DNA from: Planctomycetota bacterium | GTDB taxonomy: Bacteria > Planctomycetota > Planctomycetia > Planctomycetales > Planctomycetaceae | NCBI GenBank assembly: GCA_023417655.1 | Contig: JAEZFD010000014.1 | Coordinates: forward strand, 105,396 to 169,395 | Direction: 5' to 3' | Length of the DNA: 64,000 nucleotides | In this document: positions 19,319 through 28,013 of the stretch, one piece after another | Numbering within the stretch: the stretch's first letter is position 1 | Layout of the letters: each line of letters begins with the position of its first letter | The notes under the pieces: model-generated | Told to the model about the DNA's origin: nothing | Databases searched by the model: none | What the model saw: the letters and a program-made list of their open reading frames with translations, nothing else | Made by a program: the position numbers and the translations under genes

Positions 19319-20083
19319 ATGCCGTTGATTCATGCTCATCTGCTTCCGACCCTGCTGGAAGAGACCCCGCTGACCGACGCAACCTGTGTTGTCATCGATA
19401 TTCTTCGAGCGTCAACGACGATGGTCCATGCTCTCGCCAATGGTGCAGAGACCGTTATCCCGTGCCTGACAGTGGAAGATGCTCAGACTGTCGCGGCCCA
19501 ACTTCCCGCTGGGAGCTGCCTGCTGGGGGGCGAACGTCACGGACAGTTGATTCCCGGGTTTGACCTCGACAATTCGCCGTTCGGCTATTCACCCGAGGTT
19601 GTTTCCGGCAAGACTGTGATTTTTACCACGACCAATGGAACCCGCGCCTTGTGGGAATGCCGAAGTGCGAAGGAGATCGTGATTGGGGCCTTCGCGAACT
19701 TCACGTCAGTCATTCATCATCTGCAACGGGCCGGGAACCCTGTCCATCTGATTTGTGCCGGAACGAACGGGAAGATGACGGCAGAAGACATTCTGTTCGC
19801 TGGGGCCGTCGCACATCACCTGCTGAACATCCCTTCATCCGCTCCGGACTCTCACTGGGAACTGGGGAATTTGCAGGCAGAGTTGGTGCGGGATTACTTC
19901 GCCGCCAACAGTGCGACACCGGAAGCTTTCCAGCAGGCCTTCTACCGCAGTCAGGGAGCCCGAAATCTGCGTGCTCTCGGAATGGATCGTGATGTTGTCC
20001 GGTCGATGGAGTATGACCTTTTCGATCTCGTTCCGGTCTGGGATGGCGTTCAACAACGGCTGACCGCTTCGCGCCCAAAGTGA
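19319..20083 (+). CDS. comB: 2-phosphosulfolactate phosphatase family protein
   Basis: About 254 residues. The ATG before PLIHAHLLP is chosen because the family fold starts there; upstream codons to 19232 do not look like protein. Motifs typical of ComB are present: CVVIDILRASTTMVHALANGA, LLGGERHGQLIPGFDLDNSP, then FTTTNGTRAL, and HLICAGTNGKMTAEDILFAG. ComB removes phosphate from 2-phosphosulfolactate to give sulfolactate, a step of coenzyme M synthesis in archaea. Bacterial homologues are common and may act in sulfolactate metabolism or on another substrate. No comA or comC is visible nearby. A glycosyltransferase gene follows 49 bases downstream on the same strand. Confidence 0.88.
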   Translation: MPLIHAHLLPTLLEETPLTDATCVVIDILRASTTMVHALANGAETVIPCLTVEDAQTVAAQLPAGSCLLGGERHGQLIPGFDLDNSPFGYSPEVVSGKTVIFTTTNGTRALWECRSAKEIVIGAFANFTSVIHHLQRAGNPVHLICAGTNGKMTAEDILFAGAVAHHLLNIPSSAPDSHWELGNLQAELVRDYFAANSATPEAFQQAFYRSQGARNLRALGMDRDVVRSMEYDLFDLVPVWDGVQQRLTASRPK

Positions 20084-20132
20084 TTCTGATCCCGGGTGGA
20101 TTCCCTTCTTTCAACTGAGTGCGAGACTGGTC

Positions 20133-21416
20133 ATGCATATCGCCATCATTACAGCCGGGGGGGCCGGGATGTTTTGCGGCTCCTGCATGCATGACAACAC
20201 CTGGGCGCGATCGCTGATGAACGCCGGGGCCGAAGTTTCACTGATCCCGACATATACGCCGTTAAGACTCGACGAAAAGAGTGCCAGTCTCGACAAGGTT
20301 TTTCTGGGTGGCCTGAACGTCTACTTCAATGGCAAGTTTCCGTGGTGGCAGTCGGTGCCGCGCGCATTCACTCGCTGGCTAGATCGTCCCGGTTTGATTC
20401 GCTGGGCGACCTCGTTTTCGGTCAGTAACAATGCTGCAGAACTGGGTGACCTGACGCTCTCGATGTTGACTGGAGATCAGGGTCCGCATCGCGAGGCCAT
20501 CTGCGAACTCGCCGGGTTTCTGAAGCAGCTTCGTCCCGACGTGATTGTATTCAGCAACGTGTTGCTCGCCGGGGCCGTCACCGAAATCAAGCGGCAGTGT
20601 GATGTGACGGTTATTGCTGTCTTGCAGGGAGACGATGTCTTTCTCGACGGTCTTCCGGACAGTCACCGCTCCCGGGCGATCGAACTGGTTTCAGAGAAAG
20701 CTCAGCAGTTCGATGGTTTCCTGACACATTCGCGGTTCTATCGGGACTACATGTCCCGATACCTGTCTCTTCCGATCGAGAAGGTGGAGACCATCCCATT
20801 GGGGATCAATCTCGACGAACATCCTGGCCGTCCGTCCGCAGGTGAGCCGGGTCGCTATATCATTGGCTATTTCGCACGGATGGCCCGAGAGAAGGGGCTG
20901 CACCTGCTGGCCGAGGCGTTCCCCTTTGTTAAGGAAAAAGTCCCGGGTGCCATCTTAAGGATCGGCGGTTATCAAGGGAAAGAGTCGCACGCTTATCTGG
21001 AGCAGGTCACGCGTTCACTGAGCCAGCGCGGGCTGAGTTTCGAAAACATTGGCAGTCCTGACACTTTCGAAGAGAAGATTGAGTTCTTCACAGGGCTGGA
21101 CGTCTTTTCGGTGCCAACTGAGTTTCTGGAACCGAAAGGAATGCCTGTCCTTGAAGCCATGGCCAATGGTGTGCCGGTGGTTCAACCGGCGCATGGTGCT
21201 TTTCCGGAAATGCTCGAAGCCACTCAGGGAGGTCTTCTCGTCTCTCCTCGGGATCCCGTGGCACTGGCACAAGGGCTAATTGAACTGAGTGACCCCGCCG
21301 TCCGCGCGCGATACGCTCAACTCGCGTGGGAGGGGGTCCGCCGGGAATACAATCCCGAGCTCATGGCCCAGCGGACGTTCGATTATCTCCATACCTGGTT
21401 CGGGATCCAGAAATAG
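20133..21416 (+). CDS. Glycosyltransferase family 4 protein
   Basis: A 427-residue GT-B glycosyltransferase. The N-terminal Rossmann half starts HIAIITAGGAGMFCGSCMHDN, with the Gly-rich acceptor loop. The C-terminal nucleotide-sugar half begins at ETIPLGINLDEH and YIIGYFARMAREKGLHLL, and ends with the family signature PSEFxEPxGxPxLEAMAxGxPV, seen here as TEFLEPKGMPVLEAMANGVPV. Glu residues in this signature contact the sugar donor. Cytoplasmic or membrane-associated. Donor and acceptor cannot be told from sequence. Short spacing from comB suggests co-transcription, but a functional link is not evident. Confidence 0.92.
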   Translation: MHIAIITAGGAGMFCGSCMHDNTWARSLMNAGAEVSLIPTYTPLRLDEKSASLDKVFLGGLNVYFNGKFPWWQSVPRAFTRWLDRPGLIRWATSFSVSNNAAELGDLTLSMLTGDQGPHREAICELAGFLKQLRPDVIVFSNVLLAGAVTEIKRQCDVTVIAVLQGDDVFLDGLPDSHRSRAIELVSEKAQQFDGFLTHSRFYRDYMSRYLSLPIEKVETIPLGINLDEHPGRPSAGEPGRYIIGYFARMAREKGLHLLAEAFPFVKEKVPGAILRIGGYQGKESHAYLEQVTRSLSQRGLSFENIGSPDTFEEKIEFFTGLDVFSVPTEFLEPKGMPVLEAMANGVPVVQPAHGAFPEMLEATQGGLLVSPRDPVALAQGLIELSDPAVRARYAQLAWEGVRREYNPELMAQRTFDYLHTWFGIQK

Positions 21417-21425
21417 ACCACCCCC

Positions 21426-21484
21426 CAAAAAAAGAAGACCGAACGAACACCTGCATTCCGCAGGATTCGTTCGGCCGATTGATG
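21426..21484 (-). terminator. Intrinsic terminator of the minus-strand envelope operon
   Basis: CCGAACGAA at 21439-21447 pairs with TTCGTTCGG at 21476-21484 and encloses a smaller CCTG/CAGG stem. Read on the minus strand the stem is followed by TCTTCTTTTTTT, an intrinsic terminator for the operon ending at 21534. On the plus strand there is no T-run, though the hairpin may still protect the glycosyltransferase mRNA. Confidence 0.85.
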
Positions 21485-21533
21485 ACACCGTGACGGAACA
21501 CCTACATCGAAGCGGCTGTCCCGTCACTTCAGT

Positions 21534-22790
21534 TTAGTCGAAGAAGAACCGTTCTGCGGCCTTCACTGTCTTCGGATCTTTTTCCCGAAGCACCGCAAGA
21601 TTGGCTTTCGCCTTGGTCACGTGCTCCGGAACCGGTTCCGCCGAAGCATTCGGGTCTTTCTCAGCGATCAGCATGAATCTCACGATCGCTCGCTTCACCG
21701 AGGGGACCTGATAACTTTCGTTGTCGTACAGTTCCATCAACTGGTCCATGATGCTCCAGTCGTTCCACCGCGCGAGGTCGACGATCACAAGATCGGCGAG
21801 GTTCGGCCGCTTCAGCAGTGACCGCATGGCGGCCCGCAGTTCGTCCTGTGGAATCTTCCCTTTGGAATACTGCCACATGAAACGCAGAGCCTGCATTGCA
21901 GCGAAGGTTTCGCTGAATGGAGTGTCGAGATTCGCGAGCTTGGTTTCTTCGATCACTTTCAACCCGGCAGGACCGGCCAGCAGCAGATAACCGCCCATCA
22001 CCCCGTCGATTCCAAGCCGGAACGAATCGGTCTTCTCGACGACTTTCTTCTGCAGAAACTCCACATCTTCCGGTTTGCCGCACAGTCCCAGCATCAGTCC
22101 GTACAGACCGATACGTGTCGGTGACACATCTGGATCGGACAGCCATTCCCGCAGTTTCTCGCGAGGCATCTGTCCTGAAAGCAGCACGATGTCGTCGTAC
22201 GGAGCATTTGCAAACTCAGCATAGGCATCGTTCGCAATGAACTCGTCCGGATTCTGCAGATACTTCATGTAGTAGGCGAGACGCTCGACAATCGGACTCT
22301 CTTTGCTCGGAGCCCGACTGACATACTGGAAGCTCGCTTCGGTCACTTCCAGCGGGCTGCTCCACTCTACCAGTCCCTGATTCACTGAACCGAAAAGCAG
22401 AAAGAGCTCGCCGGACTTGGCGACCCGATAGCGTTCGAGGGTGAGCGGGTCACCTTTTTTAAGTGACTTGGATTCATCACGGACGATTTCGACGATCTCA
22501 TAGGTTGTGCTTCCGACGAAGCCTGCTTCCTTATCGGCTTCTTTCCCTGAGGACCACTGAACAAGAACAGCGGCCTGTGAGCCCGCCAGCTGCTCGCTCA
22601 GCGTCAGCGAAGGAGCGCTGCAGAAAGGACACGACCATGCTGGCGATGCACCAAAGAGAACGAAGAAGGCGAGGACCAGCCAGGTCAGGGCTATGACGAT
22701 CAACGCCTGTCGTCGAGGATGCTCCTGAGCTGCGGCCTGAAGCGTTCTCGACTGGGGAGCACGCAAGCGGGTCGGAGAGTGTGAAATCAT
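21534..22790 (-). CDS. Secreted helical-repeat protein, last gene of three-gene operon
   Basis: A 418-residue protein. A membrane or signal segment at about 29-52 (ALIVIALTWLVLAFFVLFGAS) precedes SCPFCSAPSLTLSEQLAGSQAAVLVQW, whose C-x-x-C could bind metal or form a disulfide. The middle (about 70-140) is a beta-rich OB-like segment. From about 170 on, helices repeat with a pattern like HEAT repeats (PTRIGLYGLMLGLCGKPEDVEFL, AGPAGLKVIEETK and so on). Only 29 bases separate it from the upstream lipoprotein gene, so they are probably co-transcribed. The family appears to be planctomycete-restricted as far as I can recall; no function is known to me. Confidence 0.8.
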   Translation of the reverse strand: MISHSPTRLRAPQSRTLQAAAQEHPRRQALIVIALTWLVLAFFVLFGASPAWSCPFCSAPSLTLSEQLAGSQAAVLVQWSSGKEADKEAGFVGSTTYEIVEIVRDESKSLKKGDPLTLERYRVAKSGELFLLFGSVNQGLVEWSSPLEVTEASFQYVSRAPSKESPIVERLAYYMKYLQNPDEFIANDAYAEFANAPYDDIVLLSGQMPREKLREWLSDPDVSPTRIGLYGLMLGLCGKPEDVEFLQKKVVEKTDSFRLGIDGVMGGYLLLAGPAGLKVIEETKLANLDTPFSETFAAMQALRFMWQYSKGKIPQDELRAAMRSLLKRPNLADLVIVDLARWNDWSIMDQLMELYDNESYQVPSVKRAIVRFMLIAEKDPNASAEPVPEHVTKAKANLAVLREKDPKTVKAAERFFFD

Positions 22791-22819
22791 CGCGCGTCTC
22801 TTTGTCAGTTGTCGATCAG

Positions 22820-23779
22820 TCAGTTGTCGATCACAACACCATCCTGGATCACATAGAGCCAGGACTGTTGTTCATCCGTCACATCGATCTCGGGTTCAAT
22901 CAGCAGAGTGCCGACCACATCGAAGGGACGGTTTTGAATATAACGTGTCGTCACTCCCTCGCGCAGTGTGACGGCCACCTTATCATAGACTTTCGGAGCC
23001 CGTCCAAAGCAGCAGATTCCATTATCGCGCACAAACATGAACCTTGAGATCCCTTCCTGGCGAGTGGGGGGATACATCCAGCCCCGCAGCATGATTTTTT
23101 TTCCATGCAACTGCTTCAGCCAGTCCGGGAAGTGATCTGCCGCGTCCTCAGGCACCGGCTCCATATTCAGGATTTTCAGCAGGTCGATGTCGTCGAAAGT
23201 GACCCGCAGTGCCTTCTCGGGACCCTCTGCGGTGAAATCCTTGTGTGGAACCAGCAGCTTGATCGGCAACGGTCCGTCAGGCCGCGGAAGCGGATTCCCG
23301 TCTGGACCAATGGCCGGCATCGAGACACTGGCGGGAGTACCGGCCTCAGCAGGACTTTTCGTCCCTGAAGCCTCGGCCATTCCCTTCGGACCAGCTTGGC
23401 GATCCAGACTCGTCCCCTGCTTGTCTTCTTTCTCTGCGGACGATTTCTCGGCCGCCGGGGCGGAAGGAGAAGTTGAAGGGGAGGCGGTTTCCTGCGGAGT
23501 TGCGCTCACTCCAGACTTCCCGTTCATGGCAGCGGTGTCGGCTTTCACAGGATCCAGAGTCGGGGGCGACTTCAATTCCTGCTCGGCAGCAGATGAAGCG
23601 GCAGACGCTGGGGATGGGTCCGCAGGCTTCGTCTCAACGTTCTCCGAGCTTGGCGCAGCTTGAGAGTCAGTGATCGAGGATTCCTGAACCGGCCGATACT
23701 CATCAAGCGAATCTTGCTGACACCCGGCGGAGAGGAAGGAAACCGCGATGAGGCAAACGAGAAATCTCAGCTGCGGCAT
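22820..23779 (-). CDS. Lipoprotein with DUF3299-like domain
   Basis: About 319 residues. The ATG at 23779 gives a lipoprotein signal with lipobox LSAGC (Cys20); the open extension to 23887 would bury it. Residues 30-180 are a Ser/Ala/Pro/Glu-rich linker. The C-terminal 140 residues are a globular domain resembling DUF3299: LHGKKIMLRGWMYPP, then FMFVRDNGICCFGRAPKVYDKV, then a closing strand segment ending WLYVIQDGVVID. The paired Cys in CCFG is shared with the neighbouring gene product at 23954-24763. Anchored in the outer or inner membrane, facing the periplasm. Role unknown; the family is often found with transport genes. Confidence 0.82.
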   Translation of the reverse strand: MPQLRFLVCLIAVSFLSAGCQQDSLDEYRPVQESSITDSQAAPSSENVETKPADPSPASAASSAAEQELKSPPTLDPVKADTAAMNGKSGVSATPQETASPSTSPSAPAAEKSSAEKEDKQGTSLDRQAGPKGMAEASGTKSPAEAGTPASVSMPAIGPDGNPLPRPDGPLPIKLLVPHKDFTAEGPEKALRVTFDDIDLLKILNMEPVPEDAADHFPDWLKQLHGKKIMLRGWMYPPTRQEGISRFMFVRDNGICCFGRAPKVYDKVAVTLREGVTTRYIQNRPFDVVGTLLIEPEIDVTDEQQSWLYVIQDGVVIDN

Positions 23780-23867
23780 GTTGGTCTCATTCGGCCTTGT
23801 AAGGAGATTCTTAAGCTCATGCGGAGTTGTTGATCGCCAGCACAGTATCGCGAGAGCAATTGACAGA

Positions 23868-23957
23868 GGCATTATCTGCCACGCCATGCGGCCTGTAACC
23901 TTTCAGCTGCCGAGTACCGCTCACTGCGCGGATGCCTAATAGAGCAAACTGCTCTAA
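23868..23957 (-). repeat. Dispersed intergenic element, copy A
   Basis: Read on the minus strand, it starts with the 17-nt palindrome TAGAGCAGTTTGCTCTA (23940-23956), which has 7-bp arms and a 3-base centre. CCGCGCAG follows eight bases further on, then an imperfect match to the later part of the element (CTGAAAG and CCGCATGGC). The same layout occurs at 63661-63767. The first TAG is also the stop codon of the upstream minus-strand gene ending at 23954. Confidence 0.7.
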
Positions 23958-24763
23958 AAATCACTGACTCGACTGCTGAAGTGGTCCCCTTCGACGATGT
24001 AGATCGGTTCCAGCTCATCTTCGCCTTTGAATTTCGGATTCAGGCGGAACGTTCCGGAGATGGCGACTTTCCCTGCGCGGTAATCGATCGTCTTCCCGTC
24101 CTGCATGACGACTCCGAGCCGATCCCATAATTTTGGTTTGCCGCCGAAGCAGCAGTCCTGATTATCTCTCACTAGCAGGAATGCACCAATGTTGTGCAGG
24201 TTGCCTGTCTGATAAATGTAACCCTTCAGAAAGACTTTCTTGCCTTCAAGTTCCGCCACTTCAGGATGGGGTTTCATAACACCATCTTCGGTGATGATCT
24301 CCTTGCTGGAAATGTCCTTTGAAAAGCTGATGCGCTGATATCCCTCAGGGACTTCAGTGCGATAGGTGTAAACCTGCAACCCGACGCCCGAGAGGAAGAA
24401 GGTGGACCCCAGAACCATCCCGGCGATTGCGACACCATCCCCGCTGTATCCGTCTCTGAAGCGACGAATCGTCCAGTACCCCAGGCCACTCATCAGAACG
24501 GCCAGCAGGCAGAGAGGCAATACCATCCAGATGAACACGGCAGCGAAAGAGAGAATCGCCAGCACCAGTCCGACAACAGCGAGAACCGGAATCGGACGGT
24601 AACTGAATTCCTCGAGTTCGTCCGCAGCATGACCCCGTCTGAATCCTGCGGATGTCATTGGTGATCCCACGCTGTCAGAGGCGGGAGCGGCGGCTTCTCG
24701 CTGATCTTGAATCCGGTCGTTCTCGGATGAGGCTGAGGGAGAAGGCACTGTTTGAACAGCCAT
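23954..24763 (-). CDS. Membrane protein with DUF4190-like and DUF3299-like domains
   Basis: A 269-residue protein, first gene of the operon. Residues 1-60 are polar. Two adjacent hydrophobic hairpins follow (VVGLVLAILSFAAVFIWMVLPLCLLAVLMSG and GVAIAGMVLGSTFFLSGVGLQV), the DUF4190 pattern. The C-terminal 130 residues are extracytoplasmic: LEGKKVFLKGYIYQTG, FLLVRDNQDCCFGGKPKLWDRL and a closing strand segment, clearly paralogous to the next gene product. Its stop codon is the first TAG of repeat copy A. It lies 174 bases upstream of the lipoprotein gene. Function unknown; the shared CCFG loop may bind a metal ion or form a disulfide (inference). Confidence 0.83.
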   Translation of the reverse strand: MAVQTVPSPSASSENDRIQDQREAAAPASDSVGSPMTSAGFRRGHAADELEEFSYRPIPVLAVVGLVLAILSFAAVFIWMVLPLCLLAVLMSGLGYWTIRRFRDGYSGDGVAIAGMVLGSTFFLSGVGLQVYTYRTEVPEGYQRISFSKDISSKEIITEDGVMKPHPEVAELEGKKVFLKGYIYQTGNLHNIGAFLLVRDNQDCCFGGKPKLWDRLGVVMQDGKTIDYRAGKVAISGTFRLNPKFKGEDELEPIYIVEGDHFSSRVSDF

Positions 24764-25101
24764 AGTTTCAGGTGCTCCTGGTCAATCACCAGTGCGGACG
24801 GTCAATATAAAAGTGGCCGGATAAAAAGGACCGACAACTTGGAAAGATGATGAGTTGGAATGAATCAACAAATCGAACCCGCAACGCGAGGGAAAAAACG
24901 CGCACGCGCCACTCGATTGCAGGTTCGAAAATTATACAGGAGTTTTTGCTGATAAAACCCTGACGAAATCCGGAATTCATCGGATTTGTCGAGATCAAGG
25001 TGGATTCGCTGGAGAACTCCGTCTGACAGTCACCAAAGCCGGCCGCCGTCAACATTCAGGGAACGGCGGTCAGCAGGTGAGTCTCGTTCTAGCGGAAGTG
25101 G
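24764..25101. other. Intergenic region upstream of the envelope operon
   Basis: 338 bases between two minus-strand genes. An 89-codon open frame on the minus strand has no recognisable features and weak coding character. The operon promoter presumably lies in the A/T-richer part near 24940-24990. Nothing else seen. Confidence 0.4.
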
Positions 25102-26133
25102 TTACCATTTCACGGGTTTCGGATTAATAGAGTCGAATCCCATCTGGTGCCAGTAGGGGTATGCCGGGGGGCGATGACTGGCTGCGTCCAGCTTCTGCAT
25201 CTGCTCTGGTGTGAGTGACCAGTCCACGGCCCCCAGGTTCTGTCGGAGCTGTTCTTCGTCTCGGGCGCCGATGACAATATTGACGACAGTTGGACGTTGG
25301 AGCAGCCAGTTCAGTGCAACTTGTGGAACGGTCTTACCGGTTTCAGCGGCGACTTCATCGAGAACATCGACGACCTGATAGAGAAATTCATCCGGTACCT
25401 GCGGGCCTGCGTCTCCTCCCCCGGACTTGATCCGTCCCTCAGGAAGTGGCTGACCTCGGCGGATCTTCCCTGTGAGGCGTCCCCAGCCGAGAGGGCTCCA
25501 CACCATCAGGCCCAACCCTTGATCGAGTGCCAGCGGCATGAGTTCCCATTCATAATCGCGTCCGACCAGGGAGTAATAGCCCTGATAGACGACAAATCGG
25601 GCGAGCCCATACTTCTCGCTTGTCGCCAGTGCCTTCATGACGTGCCAGCCAGAGTAGTTCGAACAACCGATGTACCGAACTTTCCCTGAAGTTACGAGGC
25701 TATCGAGAGTCTTCAGGGTCTCTTCCACTGGGGTGAGCGCATCAAACCCGTGCATGAAGTAAACGTCGATATAATCAGTACCGAGTCGTTTCAGGCTCTC
25801 TTCGCAGGATTTCAACAGATGATGTCGAGACGATCCCCGATCATTGGGGCCGTCTCCCATCGGAAAAGTGGCTTTGGTCGAGATGATCGCTTTGTCCCGA
25901 CGCCCCTTCAGCGCGGCTCCGAGAACCCGTTCCGACTCACCTTCAGAATAAACATTGGCGCTGTCAAAGAAGTTGACCCCATGTTCCAGGCAAATGTCGA
26001 CCAGCCGAGTGGCTTCTGCTTCGCCTGTACTGCCCCACTTCTTAAAGAACTCAGTCGTCCCTCCGAACGTCCCGGTTCCGAAACTCAACACAGGGACATG
26101 GAGGCCCGATTTCCCGAATTGACGAAATTCCAC
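25102..26133 (-). CDS. Aldo/keto reductase
   Basis: A 343-residue NADPH-dependent oxidoreductase of the AKR superfamily. The N-terminus MEFRQFGKSGLHVPVLSFGTGTFGG is typical. The catalytic tetrad is visible: Asp in FFDSANVYSEGESE, the Tyr of NVYSEGE, Lys in IISTKATFP, and His in YFMHGFD. The cofactor-binding end includes WSPLGWGRLTGK and VIGARDEEQLRQNLGA. The length is normal for the bacterial YajO/Tas-like branch. Cytoplasmic. Substrate not predictable. Upstream and downstream genes do not suggest a pathway. Confidence 0.95.
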   Translation of the reverse strand: MEFRQFGKSGLHVPVLSFGTGTFGGTTEFFKKWGSTGEAEATRLVDICLEHGVNFFDSANVYSEGESERVLGAALKGRRDKAIISTKATFPMGDGPNDRGSSRHHLLKSCEESLKRLGTDYIDVYFMHGFDALTPVEETLKTLDSLVTSGKVRYIGCSNYSGWHVMKALATSEKYGLARFVVYQGYYSLVGRDYEWELMPLALDQGLGLMVWSPLGWGRLTGKIRRGQPLPEGRIKSGGGDAGPQVPDEFLYQVVDVLDEVAAETGKTVPQVALNWLLQRPTVVNIVIGARDEEQLRQNLGAVDWSLTPEQMQKLDAASHRPPAYPYWHQMGFDSINPKPVKW

Positions 26134-26673
26134 CGTGAGACTCCTGCTGGAAGAAATTCAAAATAGGGACTGAGCTTGCGCGACCAAAAAATCTCTTAAA
26201 GCGCCGTCAGCGGTTTCATCACGCAATGCCCTCGACAGATCTGCTGAAGGTCACATTGCCAGTGAGTCAAGGTGACCAGTGACCCAAGCGGGTAGCAAAA
26301 CAGCGGGTAGCAAAACGTAGACGCAACGTCGCAGACCGTAGCGTTAATGACAAAGCCCGGCCCCACTTCTTCCTTTCATCCTGATCGCCCGGCTGAAATG
26401 TTCAAGCACTCGTACCTGGAAATCGCTGAATTCGATTCGACTCTTTGGGCTGATCCAGTTGCAGGACGGGAAAGCTCCGGAGGAGCTTCGAGAATTCGGA
26501 AATTCGCAGAGATCGAATTGGGCGTGTGGACTCCATTCCCAATGGAAATCTGGTATCACATGTGCTGCTGATGATACGTCATGGCGAAGCGTGTTTGCGA
26601 GTGACCTCTGCGACAGGAATGTCGTCGCTGGTCTTCCAATGGCTTCCATCACAAATGCAGGAGATTCATCGCA
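26134..26673. other. Intergenic region with a tandem 15-bp duplication
   Basis: 540 bases between divergent genes. Two perfect tandem copies of AGCGGGTAGCAAAAC are at 26287-26316. Short open frames across the region have no recognisable protein. Promoters for both flanking genes should be here but none is clear. Confidence 0.45.
26287..26316. repeat. Tandem duplication of a 15-bp unit
   Basis: AGCGGGTAGCAAAAC occurs twice in direct succession with no mismatch (26287-26301 and 26302-26316). It is probably a slippage product; no function assigned. Confidence 0.8.
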
Positions 26674-27993
26674 ATGCCCACGACCGGGAGCATTCTGATT
26701 CGATCACTCATGACCTGCATTCTGCTCGGACTCGCGAACCTCTCGGCCACGGCCGCAGAACGCCTTCCCTGGCCAGATAAGCAGGGACCGAACTTCGACA
26801 GCAATGTCACAGCGGAAGACGCACACGATCTTCCTGTCAGCTGGGACGAAGAGACTTCGAAGAATATCGCCCTGAAGATTCCGATTCAGGGAGCCGGACT
26901 TTCAACACCGGTGATCGGTCAGTCCCGAGTCTGGCTGACCTCTGCAACAGAAGACGGCAGGGAACAATTCGTCTATTGCATTCACGAGCAGACGGGCGAG
27001 ATTCTGCATCGTAAGCTGATTTTCCGAAATGAGGATCCGGAGCCGCTGGGGAATAAGGTGAATACCTATGCCTCTCCTTCATGCGTTCTCGAACCTGACG
27101 CAGTCTATGTGCACTTTGGAACCTATGGCACGGCTCGACTGAATCCAGAGACCGCCGATATCGTCTGGCAGCGCAGAGATATCCAATGCCGACATTTTCG
27201 AGGTCCTGGCTCCTCACCGGTGATCTCCGGCGACCTGATTTTCCTCACGTTTGATGGCATTGACCAGCAGTTCGTCATGGCCTTGAACAAACAGACAGGA
27301 GAAACCGTCTGGAGAACCGATCGATCCACCGACTATCAGGACTTGGATGAAAACGGTCAGCCCCGCGCCAACGGCGATTATCGCAAGGCCTTCAGTACGC
27401 CGGCACTCGCCACGATCGGCGGCCGGGTGCAACTGATTTCGGCAGGCTCAAAAGCGGCGTTTGCCTATGACGCGTTGACAGGAAAAGAAATCTGGACGCT
27501 GCCGTATGACACGATGAACGCCGCCTGCCGCCCGATCGTGTTCCAGAACAAAGTCATCATCAATACCGGTTCAGGCCGTGCGAAGCTGTACTGCGTCCGA
27601 CTCGACGAAACGACTCGAGGCGACGTTCTCAAATCTCATGTTCTCTGGGAGAGAACCAAAGGGAATTCCGAGTTGTCTGCCCCGATCCTCGTTGACGGAC
27701 GCCTTTACATGATCGCCGGAAACGGGGTCACGAGTTGCGTCGATGCGATGACAGGAGAAGAACTCGGCAAGGTTCGAATCAAAGGAACCTTCGTCGCCAG
27801 TCCGATTGCCGCCAACGGTCTGATCTATTTCAGCAATGAAGAAGGCGTGACGACCGTCGTGAAGGCCAATTCCGAACTGGAAGAAGTCGCCAGCAACAAA
27901 ATCGACGACGGCATTCGGGCATCATTCGGAGTGGCCAACGGTTCCATCTGGATCCGTGCGTATCATCACCTTTACAAGATCACGGCGCAGTAA
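26674..27993 (+). CDS. Secreted BamB-like PQQ-type beta-propeller protein
   Basis: A 439-residue protein with a signal peptide (ILIRSLMTCILLGLANLSATAAE). RLPWPDKQGPNFDSNVTAEDA follows, matching the beginning of planctomycete outer-membrane-assembly-BamB-like proteins. Propeller blades carry the repeat x-G-E-x-x-W, for example TGETVWRT, TGKEIWTL and TGEELGKV. The fold is a 7-8-bladed propeller, probably a periplasmic scaffold or lectin-like protein. Despite the name, a role in outer-membrane assembly is not shown. It converges on ruvB with a gap of only 20 bases. Confidence 0.88.
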   Translation: MPTTGSILIRSLMTCILLGLANLSATAAERLPWPDKQGPNFDSNVTAEDAHDLPVSWDEETSKNIALKIPIQGAGLSTPVIGQSRVWLTSATEDGREQFVYCIHEQTGEILHRKLIFRNEDPEPLGNKVNTYASPSCVLEPDAVYVHFGTYGTARLNPETADIVWQRRDIQCRHFRGPGSSPVISGDLIFLTFDGIDQQFVMALNKQTGETVWRTDRSTDYQDLDENGQPRANGDYRKAFSTPALATIGGRVQLISAGSKAAFAYDALTGKEIWTLPYDTMNAACRPIVFQNKVIINTGSGRAKLYCVRLDETTRGDVLKSHVLWERTKGNSELSAPILVDGRLYMIAGNGVTSCVDAMTGEELGKVRIKGTFVASPIAANGLIYFSNEEGVTTVVKANSELEEVASNKIDDGIRASFGVANGSIWIRAYHHLYKITAQ

Positions 27994-28013
27994 CCCTGCC
28001 TGCAGCGAGCGTC

